This document shows, piece after piece, positions 28,674-38,013 of a stretch of DNA of 64,000 nucleotides. Within the stretch, counting starts at the first letter, position 1; the number at the start of each line of letters is the position of its first letter. Origin of the DNA: Lelliottia nimipressuralis (GTDB lineage Bacteria > Pseudomonadota > Gammaproteobacteria > Enterobacterales > Enterobacteriaceae); NCBI RefSeq assembly GCF_004115925.1, contig NZ_SDDX01000020.1, positions 206,907 through 270,906 on the forward strand. The letters run 5' to 3'. The position numbers and the translations under genes were made by a program. The notes beneath the pieces were generated by a model that saw nothing but the letters and a program-made list of their open reading frames with translations, had not been told where the DNA came from and ran no database searches.

Positions 28674-29593
28674 TGAGTATCGACGTCTGGTTTGTGATGT
28701 TGCCGGGAGTGCTGGCGCTGGATATGTCCGGCCCGGCAGAAACCTTTGTGCTGGCAGGCGATGCGTTTCGCCTGCACTACATCGGCCCGCAGCCGGAGGT
28801 CCCCACCTCGATTGGCCTGACGATGGGCGGAATTGCGCCTCTTCCCGAGACGCTGCCCGAGGGCAGTTTGCTGGTTTTACCGGGCGTGAGTGATTCGCGC
28901 CATCAGTTTTCGACGCCTCAGGCACAGAGCGTTCAGCACTGGCTGATGCGCCTGCAACCCGAGATTCACCGTCAGGCCATCACCGTTATGTGCGTTTGCT
29001 CCGGAGCACTGCTGGCAGCGAAGTCGGGTTTACTCAATGGCAAGCAGTGCACAACGCATCACGATGTTATCGGGCGTCTTCGCGACGCGGCACCGGGTGC
29101 GCTAATCAAAGAGAATCGTATTTTTGTGCAGGACGGTAACATCTGGACCAGTGCCGGGATCACCTCAGGGATTGATCTCGCTTTGCACCTGATGAGCCGC
29201 CTGTGTGGGCCGGAAAAGGCGCTGGCCGTCGCCCGTGAAATGGTGGTGTGGTTCCGACGTTCGGGCGACGATCCGCAGCTCTCGCCGTGGCTGCGTTATC
29301 GCAATCATCTGCACCCGGCCATCCACCGCGCGCAGGATGCGCTAACCGCTGAACCGCAAAAAGGCTGGCAACTGGCCGATATTGCGGCTCTGGCGCATGT
29401 CAGCCCCCGGCATTTAACACGTCTTTTTCAGGAACATCTGGGGATCAGCGTGCGCGATTATCTGGAGCAGCTGCGGCTGGCGATTGCACAGCAGTGGCTG
29501 TTGCAGGGGCGCGGCGTGGAGCAGGCGTCCATCGCCGCAGGGTTTTCGTCTCCACGCCAGTTTCACCGGGCAAAGCAGCGCGCAATCAGCTGA
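28673..29593 (+). CDS. DJ-1/PfpI-AraC fusion transcriptional regulator
   Basis: The 306-aa protein joins a class I glutamine-amidotransferase/DJ-1-like sensor (about residues 3-190; [19 protein letters not shown], the cysteine elbow in [17 protein letters not shown], then [15 protein letters not shown]) to a C-terminal AraC-type HTH pair (about 215-305; [22 protein letters not shown]). This is the FtrA/GlxA-regulator architecture. It probably controls the adjoining hydrolase gene and perhaps distant targets. It is convergent with wecH and overlaps its 3' end by 8 bp. Confidence 0.87.
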   Translation: MSIDVWFVMLPGVLALDMSGPAETFVLAGDAFRLHYIGPQPEVPTSIGLTMGGIAPLPETLPEGSLLVLPGVSDSRHQFSTPQAQSVQHWLMRLQPEIHRQAITVMCVCSGALLAAKSGLLNGKQCTTHHDVIGRLRDAAPGALIKENRIFVQDGNIWTSAGITSGIDLALHLMSRLCGPEKALAVAREMVVWFRRSGDDPQLSPWLRYRNHLHPAIHRAQDALTAEPQKGWQLADIAALAHVSPRHLTRLFQEHLGISVRDYLEQLRLAIAQQWLLQGRGVEQASIAAGFSSPRQFHRAKQRAIS

Positions 29594-30581
29594 CAAACCG
29601 GCGCGTGTCCACGCGCTGCAGCAGCATCGACAGCAGCAGGCTGATGAGCAACGTCGCGGTGAAAATCCAGACGATATCCAGCAACGGCCAGCTTTTCAGC
29701 TCAAGTCCCCGCGTGCGCAGGGCGTGGATCACCAGTGCGTGAAAGCCATAAATCCCGAGGGAGTGGCGTGAAATCAGCCCCAGTACCGGAAGTGGGCGCG
29801 TGTTTAGAGTGTTTTTGACCAGCGTCAACAGCGAAACGGCGCAGATAAAGACCATCGGGCCGCAGTACACATACCAGGTGTCGGCAAAGTTCCCGCGCCA
29901 GCGCAGCTCATAGAGGGTTCCGCGTGAGATCACAAACACCGCCCCGATGAACAGCGCGGCGCAAAGCCACGTCAGCCAGGGCTTGCGCGTATCCAGCATA
30001 CCGATTGCTCGCCCGAGCATTCCGTAAATCACGTAGTAAAACGTGTCGCCGTTAATATAGAGATTGATCGGCAGCCATTCGAAGCCGCCTATTTTCTGCG
30101 AGACGGTATTAGGATTGGCGAGCAGGCCAATCACCACCATCAGCGCCAGCAACATCCGCCCACCGACGTTTTTGACCTGAATCAGCGGGGAGACGAGATA
30201 AATTACGATGATGGCGAAGAAAAACCACAGATGGTAGAAAACGGGTTTTTGCAGCAAATTCTTCAGCGACAGTTCGGCGTTTATCGACGTAAACAGGCTG
30301 ATATAAAGCAACGCCACGGCGCTGTAAAACAGCAGGCACAGGCCAATGCGCAGGAAATGGCGCGGTTGTGCGCTGCGCTCACCGAAAAACAGATAACCGG
30401 AAATCATGAAAAACAGCGGGACGCTGACGCGCGATGCCGAGTTGAGGATATTGGCGATATCCCAGTTCATTGGGCTGATGCTGTGGGCATTGGTGATGTA
30501 CCAGGTCGTGGTATGAATCATCACGACCATCAAACAGGCTATCCCTCGCAAATTATCAATCCAGCTAATTTTTGACTGCAT
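29586..30581 (-). CDS. wecH: O-acetyltransferase WecH
   Basis: The 331-aa inner-membrane protein of acyltransferase family 3 has about ten transmembrane helices. It matches E. coli WecH (YiaH) in length and sequence; WecH O-acetylates enterobacterial common antigen. The family signature at the N-terminus is clear: [23 protein letters not shown] with the conserved Arg and His, and [10 protein letters not shown] in helix 2. It is divergent from ysaB across 183 bp. Confidence 0.92.
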   Translation of the reverse strand: MQSKISWIDNLRGIACLMVVMIHTTTWYITNAHSISPMNWDIANILNSASRVSVPLFFMISGYLFFGERSAQPRHFLRIGLCLLFYSAVALLYISLFTSINAELSLKNLLQKPVFYHLWFFFAIIVIYLVSPLIQVKNVGGRMLLALMVVIGLLANPNTVSQKIGGFEWLPINLYINGDTFYYVIYGMLGRAIGMLDTRKPWLTWLCAALFIGAVFVISRGTLYELRWRGNFADTWYVYCGPMVFICAVSLLTLVKNTLNTRPLPVLGLISRHSLGIYGFHALVIHALRTRGLELKSWPLLDIVWIFTATLLISLLLSMLLQRVDTRRFVS

Positions 30582-30764
30582 CAGTTCCTCTGTGTTGGTG
30601 GTAAATACGGTCTGACTGTCATTGTGTGCTAGCCTCTCTCTGGATAATTCTGAGTTTGCCTGGGCGCGCTTGAACGAAAGTCGCGAGATTCGCAGAATGC
30701 CGGGCCATAATCTATAAAGTTTTAATACTAAAAATAACAGCCAGAAAATAGGGCGGTAATAAAA

Positions 30765-31070
30765 ATGATGATCACGCGCGCTGCGTCACTGATTCTGCTG
30801 GTTTTACTTGCAGGGTGCAGCTCACAGGAAGACGCTCCGGTACAGCGGGCGCAGAAAAGCAAAGTCAGCCCGGAACGTTCGTTAAATATGGAGCAGCTGT
30901 GTAAGGATCAGGCCGCCCATCGCTATAATACCGGCACTCAAAAAATTGATGTGACAGGCTTTGAGCAATTTCAGGGCAGCTATGAGATGCGCGGGTCTAC
31001 GGCACGTAAAGAGGGCTTTGTCTGCTCTTTTGACGCAGACGGGCAGTTTTTGCATCTCTCAATGCGCTAA
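30765..31070 (+). CDS. ysaB: Small lipoprotein YsaB
   Basis: The 101-aa lipoprotein has signal peptide [18 protein letters not shown] with the lipidated Cys in LLAGC|SSQ. The mature part has two further cysteines (MEQLCKDQA and [10 protein letters not shown]), which could form a disulfide. It closely resembles E. coli YsaB ([18 protein letters not shown]), which lies in the same place upstream of glyQ. Its function is unknown. Confidence 0.88.
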   Translation: MMITRAASLILLVLLAGCSSQEDAPVQRAQKSKVSPERSLNMEQLCKDQAAHRYNTGTQKIDVTGFEQFQGSYEMRGSTARKEGFVCSFDADGQFLHLSMR

Positions 31071-31185
31071 GCGCCTTATTTCCCCAATTTTCCCTAAACA
31101 AACCCGTTTCGTACTGTATATCTTGCAGTCAGCGGGTATACTGATCCCTTCCATTTAAAACCACACGTATCCAGCACGAAATACT

Positions 31186-32097
31186 ATGCAAAAGTTTGAT
31201 ACCAAGACCTTCCAGGGCCTGATCCTGACGTTACAGGATTACTGGGCTCGTCAGGGCTGCACCATTGTTCAACCTTTGGACATGGAAGTTGGCGCCGGCA
31301 CTTCACACCCGATGACTAGCCTGCGTGCGCTGGGGCCTGAACCTATGGCAACCGCGTATGTGCAACCATCCCGTCGTCCGACCGACGGCCGCTATGGCGA
31401 AAACCCGAACCGCTTACAGCACTATTACCAGTTCCAGGTGGTGATTAAGCCTTCTCCGGATAATATCCAGGAGCTGTACCTCGGTTCCCTGAAAGAGCTG
31501 GGCGTGGATCCAACCATTCATGACATTCGCTTCGTGGAAGATAACTGGGAAAACCCAACGCTGGGTGCCTGGGGTCTGGGCTGGGAAGTATGGCTGAACG
31601 GCATGGAAGTGACGCAGTTCACTTACTTCCAGCAGGTGGGCGGTCTTGAGTGTAAGCCAATCACCGGTGAGATCACCTACGGTCTGGAACGTCTGGCCAT
31701 GTACATTCAGGGCGTAGACAGCGTTTACGACCTGGTCTGGAGCGACGGCCCGCTGGGTAAAACCACCTACGGCGACGTGTTCCATCAGAACGAAGTGGAG
31801 CAATCCACCTATAACTTCGAATACGCGGATGTGGACTTCCTGTTCACCTGCTTCGAGCAGTACGAGAAAGAAGCGCAGCAGCTGCTGGCGCTGGAAACTC
31901 CGCTGCCGCTGCCAGCCTACGAGCGTATTCTGAAGGCCGCCCATAGCTTTAACCTGCTCGACGCCCGTAAAGCCATCTCCGTGACTGAACGTCAGCGCTA
32001 TATTTTGCGCATTCGCACGCTGACCAAAGCCGTTGCAGAAGCTTACTACGCGTCCCGTGAAGCCCTTGGCTTCCCGATGTGCAATCGAAATAAATAA
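31186..32097 (+). CDS. glyQ: Glycyl-tRNA synthetase alpha subunit
   Basis: The 303-aa catalytic subunit of the bacterial alpha2beta2 glycyl-tRNA synthetase is a class II enzyme that activates glycine. Class II motifs are evident: motif 2 around [18 protein letters not shown] and the [17 protein letters not shown] motif 3. The sequence is almost unchanged from E. coli. It is followed 9 bp later by glyS, with a GAGGCGGCC leader. Confidence 0.98.
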   Translation: MQKFDTKTFQGLILTLQDYWARQGCTIVQPLDMEVGAGTSHPMTSLRALGPEPMATAYVQPSRRPTDGRYGENPNRLQHYYQFQVVIKPSPDNIQELYLGSLKELGVDPTIHDIRFVEDNWENPTLGAWGLGWEVWLNGMEVTQFTYFQQVGGLECKPITGEITYGLERLAMYIQGVDSVYDLVWSDGPLGKTTYGDVFHQNEVEQSTYNFEYADVDFLFTCFEQYEKEAQQLLALETPLPLPAYERILKAAHSFNLLDARKAISVTERQRYILRIRTLTKAVAEAYYASREALGFPMCNRNK

Positions 32098-32106
32098 GAG
32101 GCGGCC

Positions 32107-34176
32107 ATGTCTGAGAATACTTTCCTGGTGGAAATCGGCACTGAAGAGCTGCCACCAAAAGCCCTGCGCAGCCTGGCGGAATCCTTCGCTGCAAATGTCA
32201 CGGCTGAGCTGGATAACGCTGGCCTGGCGCACGGTAAAATCGAATGGTTTGCGGCTCCACGCCGTCTGGCGCTGAAAGTTGCAAATCTCGCAGCCTCCCA
32301 GCCAGACCGTGAAGTCGAAAAACGCGGCCCGGCCATTGCCCAGGCGTTTGACGCGGAAGGCAAACCGAGCAAAGCCGCCGAAGGCTGGGCACGTGGTTGC
32401 GGTATCACCGTTGACCAGGCTGAGCGTCTGGCGACCGACAAGGGTGAATGGCTGCTGTATCGCGCCCATGTGAAAGGCGAAAGCGCAGAAGCGCTGCTGC
32501 CAAACATGATTGCCACGTCGCTGGCTAAACTGCCGATTCCGAAACTGATGCGCTGGGGCGCGAGCGACGTGCACTTTGTACGTCCGGTTCACACCGTGAC
32601 CTTGCTGCTGGGCGATAAGCTGATCCCTGCGACAATCCTGGGTATTCAGTCCGATCGCGTGATCCGTGGCCATCGCTTTATGGGCGAGCCTGAGTTCACC
32701 ATCGAGCACGCCGATCAGTATCCGCAGATCCTGCTGGAACGCGGCAAAGTCATTGCTGATTACGAGCAGCGTAAAGCCAAAATCAAAGCAGATGCGGAAG
32801 AAGCGGCACGCAAAATCGGTGGCAATGCCGATCTGAGCGAAAGCCTGCTGGAAGAAGTGACCTCGCTGGTGGAATGGCCAGTGGTCCTGACGGCGAAGTT
32901 CGAAGAGAAATTCCTTGCCGTTCCGGCTGAAGCGCTGGTTTACACCATGAAGGGTGACCAGAAGTACTTCCCGGTATACGCGGCGGACGGCAAACTGCTG
33001 CCAAACTTTATCTTTGTGGCGAACATTGAGTCGAAAGATCCGAGCCAGATTATCTCCGGTAACGAGAAAGTGGTTCGTCCACGTCTTGCGGATGCTGAGT
33101 TCTTCTTCAATAGCGACCGTAAAAAACGTCTGGAAGATCACCTGCCGCGCCTGCAAACCGTTCTGTTCCAGCAACAGCTCGGCACGCTGCGCGACAAAAC
33201 CGATCGTATCGCGGAGCTGTCTGGCTGGATCGCCCGTGAAATTGGTGCTGATGTTAACCACGCGACTCGCGCGGGCCTGCTCTCCAAGTGCGACCTGATG
33301 ACCAACATGGTGTTCGAATTTACCGACACCCAGGGCGTTATGGGCATGCACTACGCACGTCACGACGGCGAAGCGGAAGATGTCGCGGTTGCGCTGAATG
33401 AGCAGTATCAGCCACGCTTTGCGGGCGATGAACTGCCGTCTAATCCGGTGGCCTGTGCCGTCGCGATTGCCGATAAAATGGATACCCTTGCGGGGATCTT
33501 TGGTATCGGTCAGCATCCAAAAGGCGACAAAGACCCGTTTGCACTGCGTCGTGCGGCGCTCGGCGTGCTGCGTATCATCGTTGAGAAGAACCTGAATCTG
33601 GATCTGCAGACGCTGACTGAAGAAGCGGTACGTCTGTACGGCGATAAGCTGACCAACGCCAAAGTAGTGGATGACGTTATCGACTTTATGCTGGGCCGTT
33701 TCCGCGCCTGGTATCAGGACGAAGGCTACACCGTCGATACCATTCAGGCCGTTCTGGCACGCCGTCCAACGCGTCCGGCAGATTTTGATGCACGCATGAA
33801 GGCGGTTTCGCACTTCCGTACGCTGGAAGCCGCGTCTGCGCTGGCTGCGGCGAACAAGCGTGTTTCCAATATTCTGGCGAAGTCCGATGAACAGCTTACC
33901 GAACGTGTCAACGCTGCCACCCTGAAAGAGCCAGAAGAGATCGCGCTGGCGATGCAGGTTGTGGTATTGCGCGACAAGCTGGAGCCGTTCTTCGCGGAAG
34001 GCCGCTATCAGGAAGCGCTGGTGGAACTGGCGGAACTGCGTGAAGTGATCGATGCCTTCTTCGAAAAAGTGATGGTAAACGTAGAGGATAAAGAGCTGCG
34101 TATTAACCGCCTCTCGATGCTCGAAAAACTGCGTGAACTGTTCCTGCGCGTGGCGGATATTTCGCTGCTGCAGTAA
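32107..34176 (+). CDS. glyS: Glycyl-tRNA synthetase beta subunit
   Basis: The 689-aa beta subunit binds tRNA-Gly and holds an HD-type domain plus a C-terminal anticodon-binding (DALR-like) domain (about residues 580-680). The length equals the E. coli protein, starting [20 protein letters not shown]. It forms an operon with glyQ and ends at a strong terminator. The long antisense open frame over glyQS reflects codon bias only. Confidence 0.98.
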   Translation: MSENTFLVEIGTEELPPKALRSLAESFAANVTAELDNAGLAHGKIEWFAAPRRLALKVANLAASQPDREVEKRGPAIAQAFDAEGKPSKAAEGWARGCGITVDQAERLATDKGEWLLYRAHVKGESAEALLPNMIATSLAKLPIPKLMRWGASDVHFVRPVHTVTLLLGDKLIPATILGIQSDRVIRGHRFMGEPEFTIEHADQYPQILLERGKVIADYEQRKAKIKADAEEAARKIGGNADLSESLLEEVTSLVEWPVVLTAKFEEKFLAVPAEALVYTMKGDQKYFPVYAADGKLLPNFIFVANIESKDPSQIISGNEKVVRPRLADAEFFFNSDRKKRLEDHLPRLQTVLFQQQLGTLRDKTDRIAELSGWIAREIGADVNHATRAGLLSKCDLMTNMVFEFTDTQGVMGMHYARHDGEAEDVAVALNEQYQPRFAGDELPSNPVACAVAIADKMDTLAGIFGIGQHPKGDKDPFALRRAALGVLRIIVEKNLNLDLQTLTEEAVRLYGDKLTNAKVVDDVIDFMLGRFRAWYQDEGYTVDTIQAVLARRPTRPADFDARMKAVSHFRTLEAASALAAANKRVSNILAKSDEQLTERVNAATLKEPEEIALAMQVVVLRDKLEPFFAEGRYQEALVELAELREVIDAFFEKVMVNVEDKELRINRLSMLEKLRELFLRVADISLLQ

Positions 34177-34190
34177 TCGGTTATCGATAT

Positions 34191-34219
34191 AAAAAAACCC
34201 GCTGAAAGGCGGGTTTTTT
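34191..34219 (+). terminator. Terminator of glyQS
   Basis: A CCCGC/GCGGG stem, extended by A7 on the left and T6 on the right, lies about 20 bases after the glyS stop. Confidence 0.9.
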
Positions 34220-34346
34220 ATTTTCTGAACGTGTTCTCTTTTAAAGAATATATGATCTGTCAGACACTATTCAGTGTGAGAAAGAGTAATATAATGATGC
34301 TCATTTAATTGGCTCAGGGAATGTTGCCAGATAAGGACATCAACAT

Positions 34347-36338
34347 ATGAGTAATACCGTTTATTTAAGGATGAAAGGCGAACGTCAGGGTGAAATATCT
34401 TCAGGCTGCGGAACAGAAAAATCCATTGGTAATCGCTACCAGTATCAGCATCGGGATGAAATTCTTGTTTACCAGCTTGCCTCCAGTATGACGAGCACCG
34501 CAAATGGCATGAACCACCCGGGCCTGCGCTTTACTAAACCGATAGATAAAAGTACGCCATTACTGACGACAGCGATTAATGAGAATGAAAAGCTGCAGCT
34601 GATCTTCGATTTTTATCGCACTAATCGCTACGGGCGACAGGAGAAATACTATCAGATAGAACTCCGTGGGGCATCTATTCAGGGGATTATGCATTCTATA
34701 AATCCGGATGTTCTCGATAGCGAAAATATCACTGTGAGTTATGAATATATTCGCAGTAAACATCTTGGCGCTAACACGGAATACAGTGATCTGATCCTAC
34801 CGGATAACTATAAACAGCTGTTTCCGCCGAATGAAAAGCCGCAGCCAGAAATACGTCATATTATTTTGACACTGGGCGTCTTTTTTGATGGAACCGGTAA
34901 TAATGCCGTGAACACGCAGAATATGTTAGCTGCCTGTACCGCTGCCCATTTCGAACTCTCCGATCCGGATGCTGAAATTATTCTGGCCCGTACTGCCGAG
35001 GAAAAGATGGGCATTTCAGGTACCAGCGCTACCAGCTATATCGGGGGCTATACAAATATTCACTGGTTAAATACGTTGTACAAAACGGATATCCCCATTG
35101 ATACAGGGCAAGTGCAGGCAGCAATTTATGTGGAAGGGATTGGTACCGAAGCGGGTAAACCGGACAGTATGCTTGGCCTGACCTTAGGCGTGGCGGATAC
35201 CGGGGTGATTGCGAAGACGGACCTTGCGGTGAAGCAGATTGCGGTGGCGATCGAAGAGACTTTACGCAAACTTCGACAGACAATTTCTGGGGGTGGGATG
35301 ACGGTCACGTCCTGCCAGTTTGATATCTTTGGTTTTAGCCGTGGAGCCGCCGCCGCACGCCATTTTGCCAACCGTATTCAGGATAAAGACAGAGTGATCG
35401 CCAATGCCATTCGCTACGGAATGGGGGAGGTGAATTATGTCGGTGCGCCAGCCGGGAAAACGCGTTTCATCGGCATTTTCGATACTGTCGCCGCCATCGG
35501 CACGCCACAGAACGGCCTGAACCCGCATACGGCGAATACCGGCGAGGTCAATATCATGCTGCGTCCTGGCGTGGCGGAAAAAGTCTTTCATATCACGGCA
35601 CAGAACGAATGCCGCTTTAACTTTGCGCTGAACAGTGTCCAGCCCGCGTGGCCTGAACTGGCGCTGCCCGGCGCTCACTCCGATATCGGCGGAGGTTATT
35701 TGCCAGTGGTGCGCGAAAATATCTTCCTTACACGCCCCGAGGGTGAAACGGTGCCACTCAACACACCTCCTCAAAAGTCGCGGGCGTACCGTCATGCCGT
35801 AGCACAATTGTCCGTACTTGAGGCTTCCGCAGTAGTGGCCCCGCTTATCCGCACCAACGACATTAGCGCGGATGTGTGGGAAGACGAGCGAATGCCAGTC
35901 CATCACATCGAGGGGATGCAAAAAAGGGCATTTGCGGCGCTGACCATGAAGCAAAGACTGGTGAAGAACGACTGGTCCAAAGTGGTACTAAGGGTCATGC
36001 TCGATGCGGCGCAGGAGGCGGGAGTCGTGTTTAATCCAATTAAAACATCAGATAAGGATTTGAGTATTGCTACTGCCCTTATCCCGCTTTTTTCAAAAGC
36101 GATTGAATCAGGAAAGGCCATTCGTAAAGGAGGTAAGGGAATACTTTTCTCCTCATCGGAAATAGATCTTCTGGCAAAAGAGTTTGTCCACTGCTCGGCA
36201 AACTGGAACAGCATAATACTCGACTCTCACAGGAAGATTTATGGTGGTATGTCCCCCTCGCAGATAATTGGTTTTGTAAATCGCCCGGATGATAACTGGA
36301 AACGGACAACTTATGACATGGATGGGAATAAAAAATGA
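34347..36338 (+). CDS. Evolved Hcp: Hcp domain fused to Tle1-type (DUF2235) lipase effector
   Basis: The 663-aa protein is built of two parts. Residues 1-150 read like a type VI secretion tube protein Hcp of the enterobacterial kind (VYLRMKGERQGEISSGCG, IGNRYQ, HPGLRFTKPIDKSTPLL, FDFYRTN, YYQIELRGASI). Residues about 170-460 form a DUF2235/Tle1 alpha-beta hydrolase: FFDGTGNN at 179-186, the nucleophile elbow GFSRG with Ser331, FDTVA with Asp379, and GAHSDIGGGY with His444. The last 200 residues are unassigned. I infer an antibacterial phospholipase delivered as part of the Hcp tube. There is no signal peptide. Its TGA overlaps the ATG of the first DUF2931 lipoprotein, the presumed immunity gene. 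No other type VI genes occur in the window, so it would depend on machinery elsewhere. Confidence 0.85.
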   Translation: MSNTVYLRMKGERQGEISSGCGTEKSIGNRYQYQHRDEILVYQLASSMTSTANGMNHPGLRFTKPIDKSTPLLTTAINENEKLQLIFDFYRTNRYGRQEKYYQIELRGASIQGIMHSINPDVLDSENITVSYEYIRSKHLGANTEYSDLILPDNYKQLFPPNEKPQPEIRHIILTLGVFFDGTGNNAVNTQNMLAACTAAHFELSDPDAEIILARTAEEKMGISGTSATSYIGGYTNIHWLNTLYKTDIPIDTGQVQAAIYVEGIGTEAGKPDSMLGLTLGVADTGVIAKTDLAVKQIAVAIEETLRKLRQTISGGGMTVTSCQFDIFGFSRGAAAARHFANRIQDKDRVIANAIRYGMGEVNYVGAPAGKTRFIGIFDTVAAIGTPQNGLNPHTANTGEVNIMLRPGVAEKVFHITAQNECRFNFALNSVQPAWPELALPGAHSDIGGGYLPVVRENIFLTRPEGETVPLNTPPQKSRAYRHAVAQLSVLEASAVVAPLIRTNDISADVWEDERMPVHHIEGMQKRAFAALTMKQRLVKNDWSKVVLRVMLDAAQEAGVVFNPIKTSDKDLSIATALIPLFSKAIESGKAIRKGGKGILFSSSEIDLLAKEFVHCSANWNSIILDSHRKIYGGMSPSQIIGFVNRPDDNWKRTTYDMDGNKK

Positions 36339-37003
36339 AAATGGGCAAACAGTTCTTTTTTTTACTCTTGCTTGCTGTTGCAGGCTGCCACTCGGCCGGA
36401 TCTATCACCCCGGAAGAAACCGGTGAAATGCCTTATGGGTTATGGGGATTTGTGTTTTTTACGCCGAAAGCGCTTCCGGCTTTTGTCAATTATGTTGGCA
36501 TCATCGATGATAAAAATGTTCTCTACTCATTTAGAACGCTTGATCGGGTTGAGGATGATGCTTCAAGCATCGGGTTATGGAATAACCGCTACATGAATTT
36601 CGCGCAATTTAACAAAGCTCGCCATCCACCGGTGGCTATGCTTTTTTGCTGGGATTCTATTATCGATAAAAAAACCTATGAAACGCGTATTATTTTCCCG
36701 GCGTCCATGAGGGAACAAATGAACACCTCAACCGGCCTGGACTGGCTTGGTAAGGAGGCCTGGTACAGTACAATTCTGTTTGGTCTGGCTCCCGAGGGGA
36801 AGGTTAGAGTCTGGTTGCAAAACAGCGGCGGGGGAAACAACCTGCCGATAGAGCCTAAAAAAATCACAACGCTGTCAGGCGATAAACTGGAGGGATGTAA
36901 AGGGATAAGTCGGCTTGATATGTCTTACAAAATTCCGGAGGGATATGATCCGGATACAAAAGACTTTATCAAGGGCAAAACCTACCCTTATGGCAACTGG
37001 TGA
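36335..37003 (+). CDS. DUF2931 lipoprotein, probable immunity protein, copy 1
   Basis: The 222-aa lipoprotein has a signal peptide with lipobox LAVAGC, so the mature protein starts CHSAGS. DUF2931 lipoproteins accompany Tle1-type phospholipase effectors and are thought to neutralise them in the periplasm. Conserved stretches are TPEETGEMPYG, FFTPKALPA, VGIIDDKN, AMLFCWDS, KKTYETRI and the end KGKTYPYGNW. It is translationally coupled to the effector through an ATGA overlap, and base composition is visibly AT-richer than flanking core genes. Met3 is a possible alternative start, but copies 2 and 3 align with Met1. Confidence 0.82.
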   Translation: MKMGKQFFFLLLLAVAGCHSAGSITPEETGEMPYGLWGFVFFTPKALPAFVNYVGIIDDKNVLYSFRTLDRVEDDASSIGLWNNRYMNFAQFNKARHPPVAMLFCWDSIIDKKTYETRIIFPASMREQMNTSTGLDWLGKEAWYSTILFGLAPEGKVRVWLQNSGGGNNLPIEPKKITTLSGDKLEGCKGISRLDMSYKIPEGYDPDTKDFIKGKTYPYGNW

Positions 37004-37045
37004 GGCTGTGAACTCACGTTTAACTCCATGGATGGCAATAAATGA
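37004..37045 (+). repeat. Trace of an effector-gene 3' end before lipoprotein copy 2
   Basis: Between copies 1 and 2, the bases after the copy-1 stop read in frame GCELTFNSMDGNK-stop. The intact effector ends TTYDMDGNKK-stop. As in the intact pair, the final TGA overlaps the ATG of the lipoprotein (ATGA at 37042-37045). An almost identical unit precedes copy 3 at 37702-37743 (GCELTFNTMDGDK-stop). Confidence 0.6.
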
Positions 37046-37701
37046 AATCTGGCAAACGGGTTTTTCTTTTACTCTTACTTGCAATTGCAGGCTGCCACTC
37101 GGCCGGATCTATAACCCCAGAAGAAATCGGTGAAATGCCTTATGGGATGTGGGAATTTGCGTTTTTTACACCCAAAGCATTACCTGCTGATGTGACTTAT
37201 GTCGGCATTATCGATGATAAAAATATTATCTACTCATTCAGAACGCTGGACAGTACTCAGGATAGCTGGGTCACAGTTGGCACATGGAGTAATAAGGTAA
37301 GACGGCATGCACAATTCAACAAAGCCCGCTATCCCCCTGTCGCTATGCTGTTTTGCTGGGACTCAACAATCGATAAAAAAACGTATGAAACGCGCATTAT
37401 ATTTCCTGAATCACTTAGGAGCAGAATGAGTGTTTCGACAGGAGTTGATCGCTATGGCGAAAAAGCATGGTATGACACTCTGTTGTTTGGGCTTGCGCCT
37501 GGGGGGAAGGTAAAGGTCTGGTTGCAAAATACTGTTGGGGGCAATGGGACGATCCCAGTAGAGCCTAAAAAAATCACAACGCTGACAGGCGAAAAACTGG
37601 ATGGTTGCAAAGGCATTACCAAACATTCAAAAGGGTATCGGTATTCGAAGACGACGCAGGAATTTATCAAAGGCAAAACCTACCCTTACGGCAATTGGTG
37701 A
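37042..37701 (+). CDS. DUF2931 lipoprotein, probable immunity protein, copy 2
   Basis: The 219-aa lipoprotein has lipobox LAIAGC and the same domain as copy 1. Both ends are nearly identical to copy 1 (AGSITPEE and FIKGKTYPYGNW). The centre is diverged (SWVTVGTWSNKVRRHA against SSIGLWNNRYMNFA, and SVSTGVDRYGEKAWY against NTSTGLDWLGKEAWY). This pattern fits paralogous immunity proteins tuned to different effector variants. No full effector gene directly precedes it, so it looks like an orphan immunity gene. Confidence 0.8.
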   Translation: MKSGKRVFLLLLLAIAGCHSAGSITPEEIGEMPYGMWEFAFFTPKALPADVTYVGIIDDKNIIYSFRTLDSTQDSWVTVGTWSNKVRRHAQFNKARYPPVAMLFCWDSTIDKKTYETRIIFPESLRSRMSVSTGVDRYGEKAWYDTLLFGLAPGGKVKVWLQNTVGGNGTIPVEPKKITTLTGEKLDGCKGITKHSKGYRYSKTTQEFIKGKTYPYGNW

Positions 37702-37739
37702 GGCTGTGAACTCACGTTTAACACCATGGATGGCGATAA

Positions 37740-37832
37740 ATGAAATCTGGCAAACGGTTCTCTCTTTCACTCTTACTTGCAGTTGCAGGCTGCCACTCGG
37801 CCGGATCTCTAACTCCGGAAGAAACCGGCTAA
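37740..37832 (+). pseudogene. DUF2931 lipoprotein, copy 3, truncated after 30 codons
   Basis: The frame keeps the signal peptide and lipobox (MKSGKRFSLSLLLAVAGC) and the first mature residues (HSAGSLTPEETG), then stops at the point where the other copies continue GEMPYG. All homology ends there, so the 3' part is deleted. A 30-aa lipidated peptide might still be made, but it lacks the domain. Confidence 0.85.
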
Positions 37833-38013
37833 TCACTGCCTAAATTTTAACCTTGAAACCTTGGCCCGAATGCGGCTATCCTTTGTCGCGACGAACCCCT
37901 CGTCATTTCTGGAGCACATAACGAAAAATGAACAATCACGACTGATGAATTTCGATCCTTGCTAAACGCTTGTGCGTCGGCAGGGGATGTTTTGATTTCA
38001 TTCAGGAGTGCTT

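Noticed and set aside
31414..33813. A 799-codon open frame antisense to glyQ and glyS
   Set aside because: It lies wholly opposite two essential, highly conserved genes. Its composition (rich in Arg, Gln, Phe, His) is what the complement of codon-biased genes gives, and no domain is recognisable.
34222..34346. Searched for further type VI secretion genes or an insertion sequence at the left edge of the effector island
   Set aside because: Only AT-rich promoter-like DNA is present after the glyS terminator; no inverted repeats or transposase fragments were seen.
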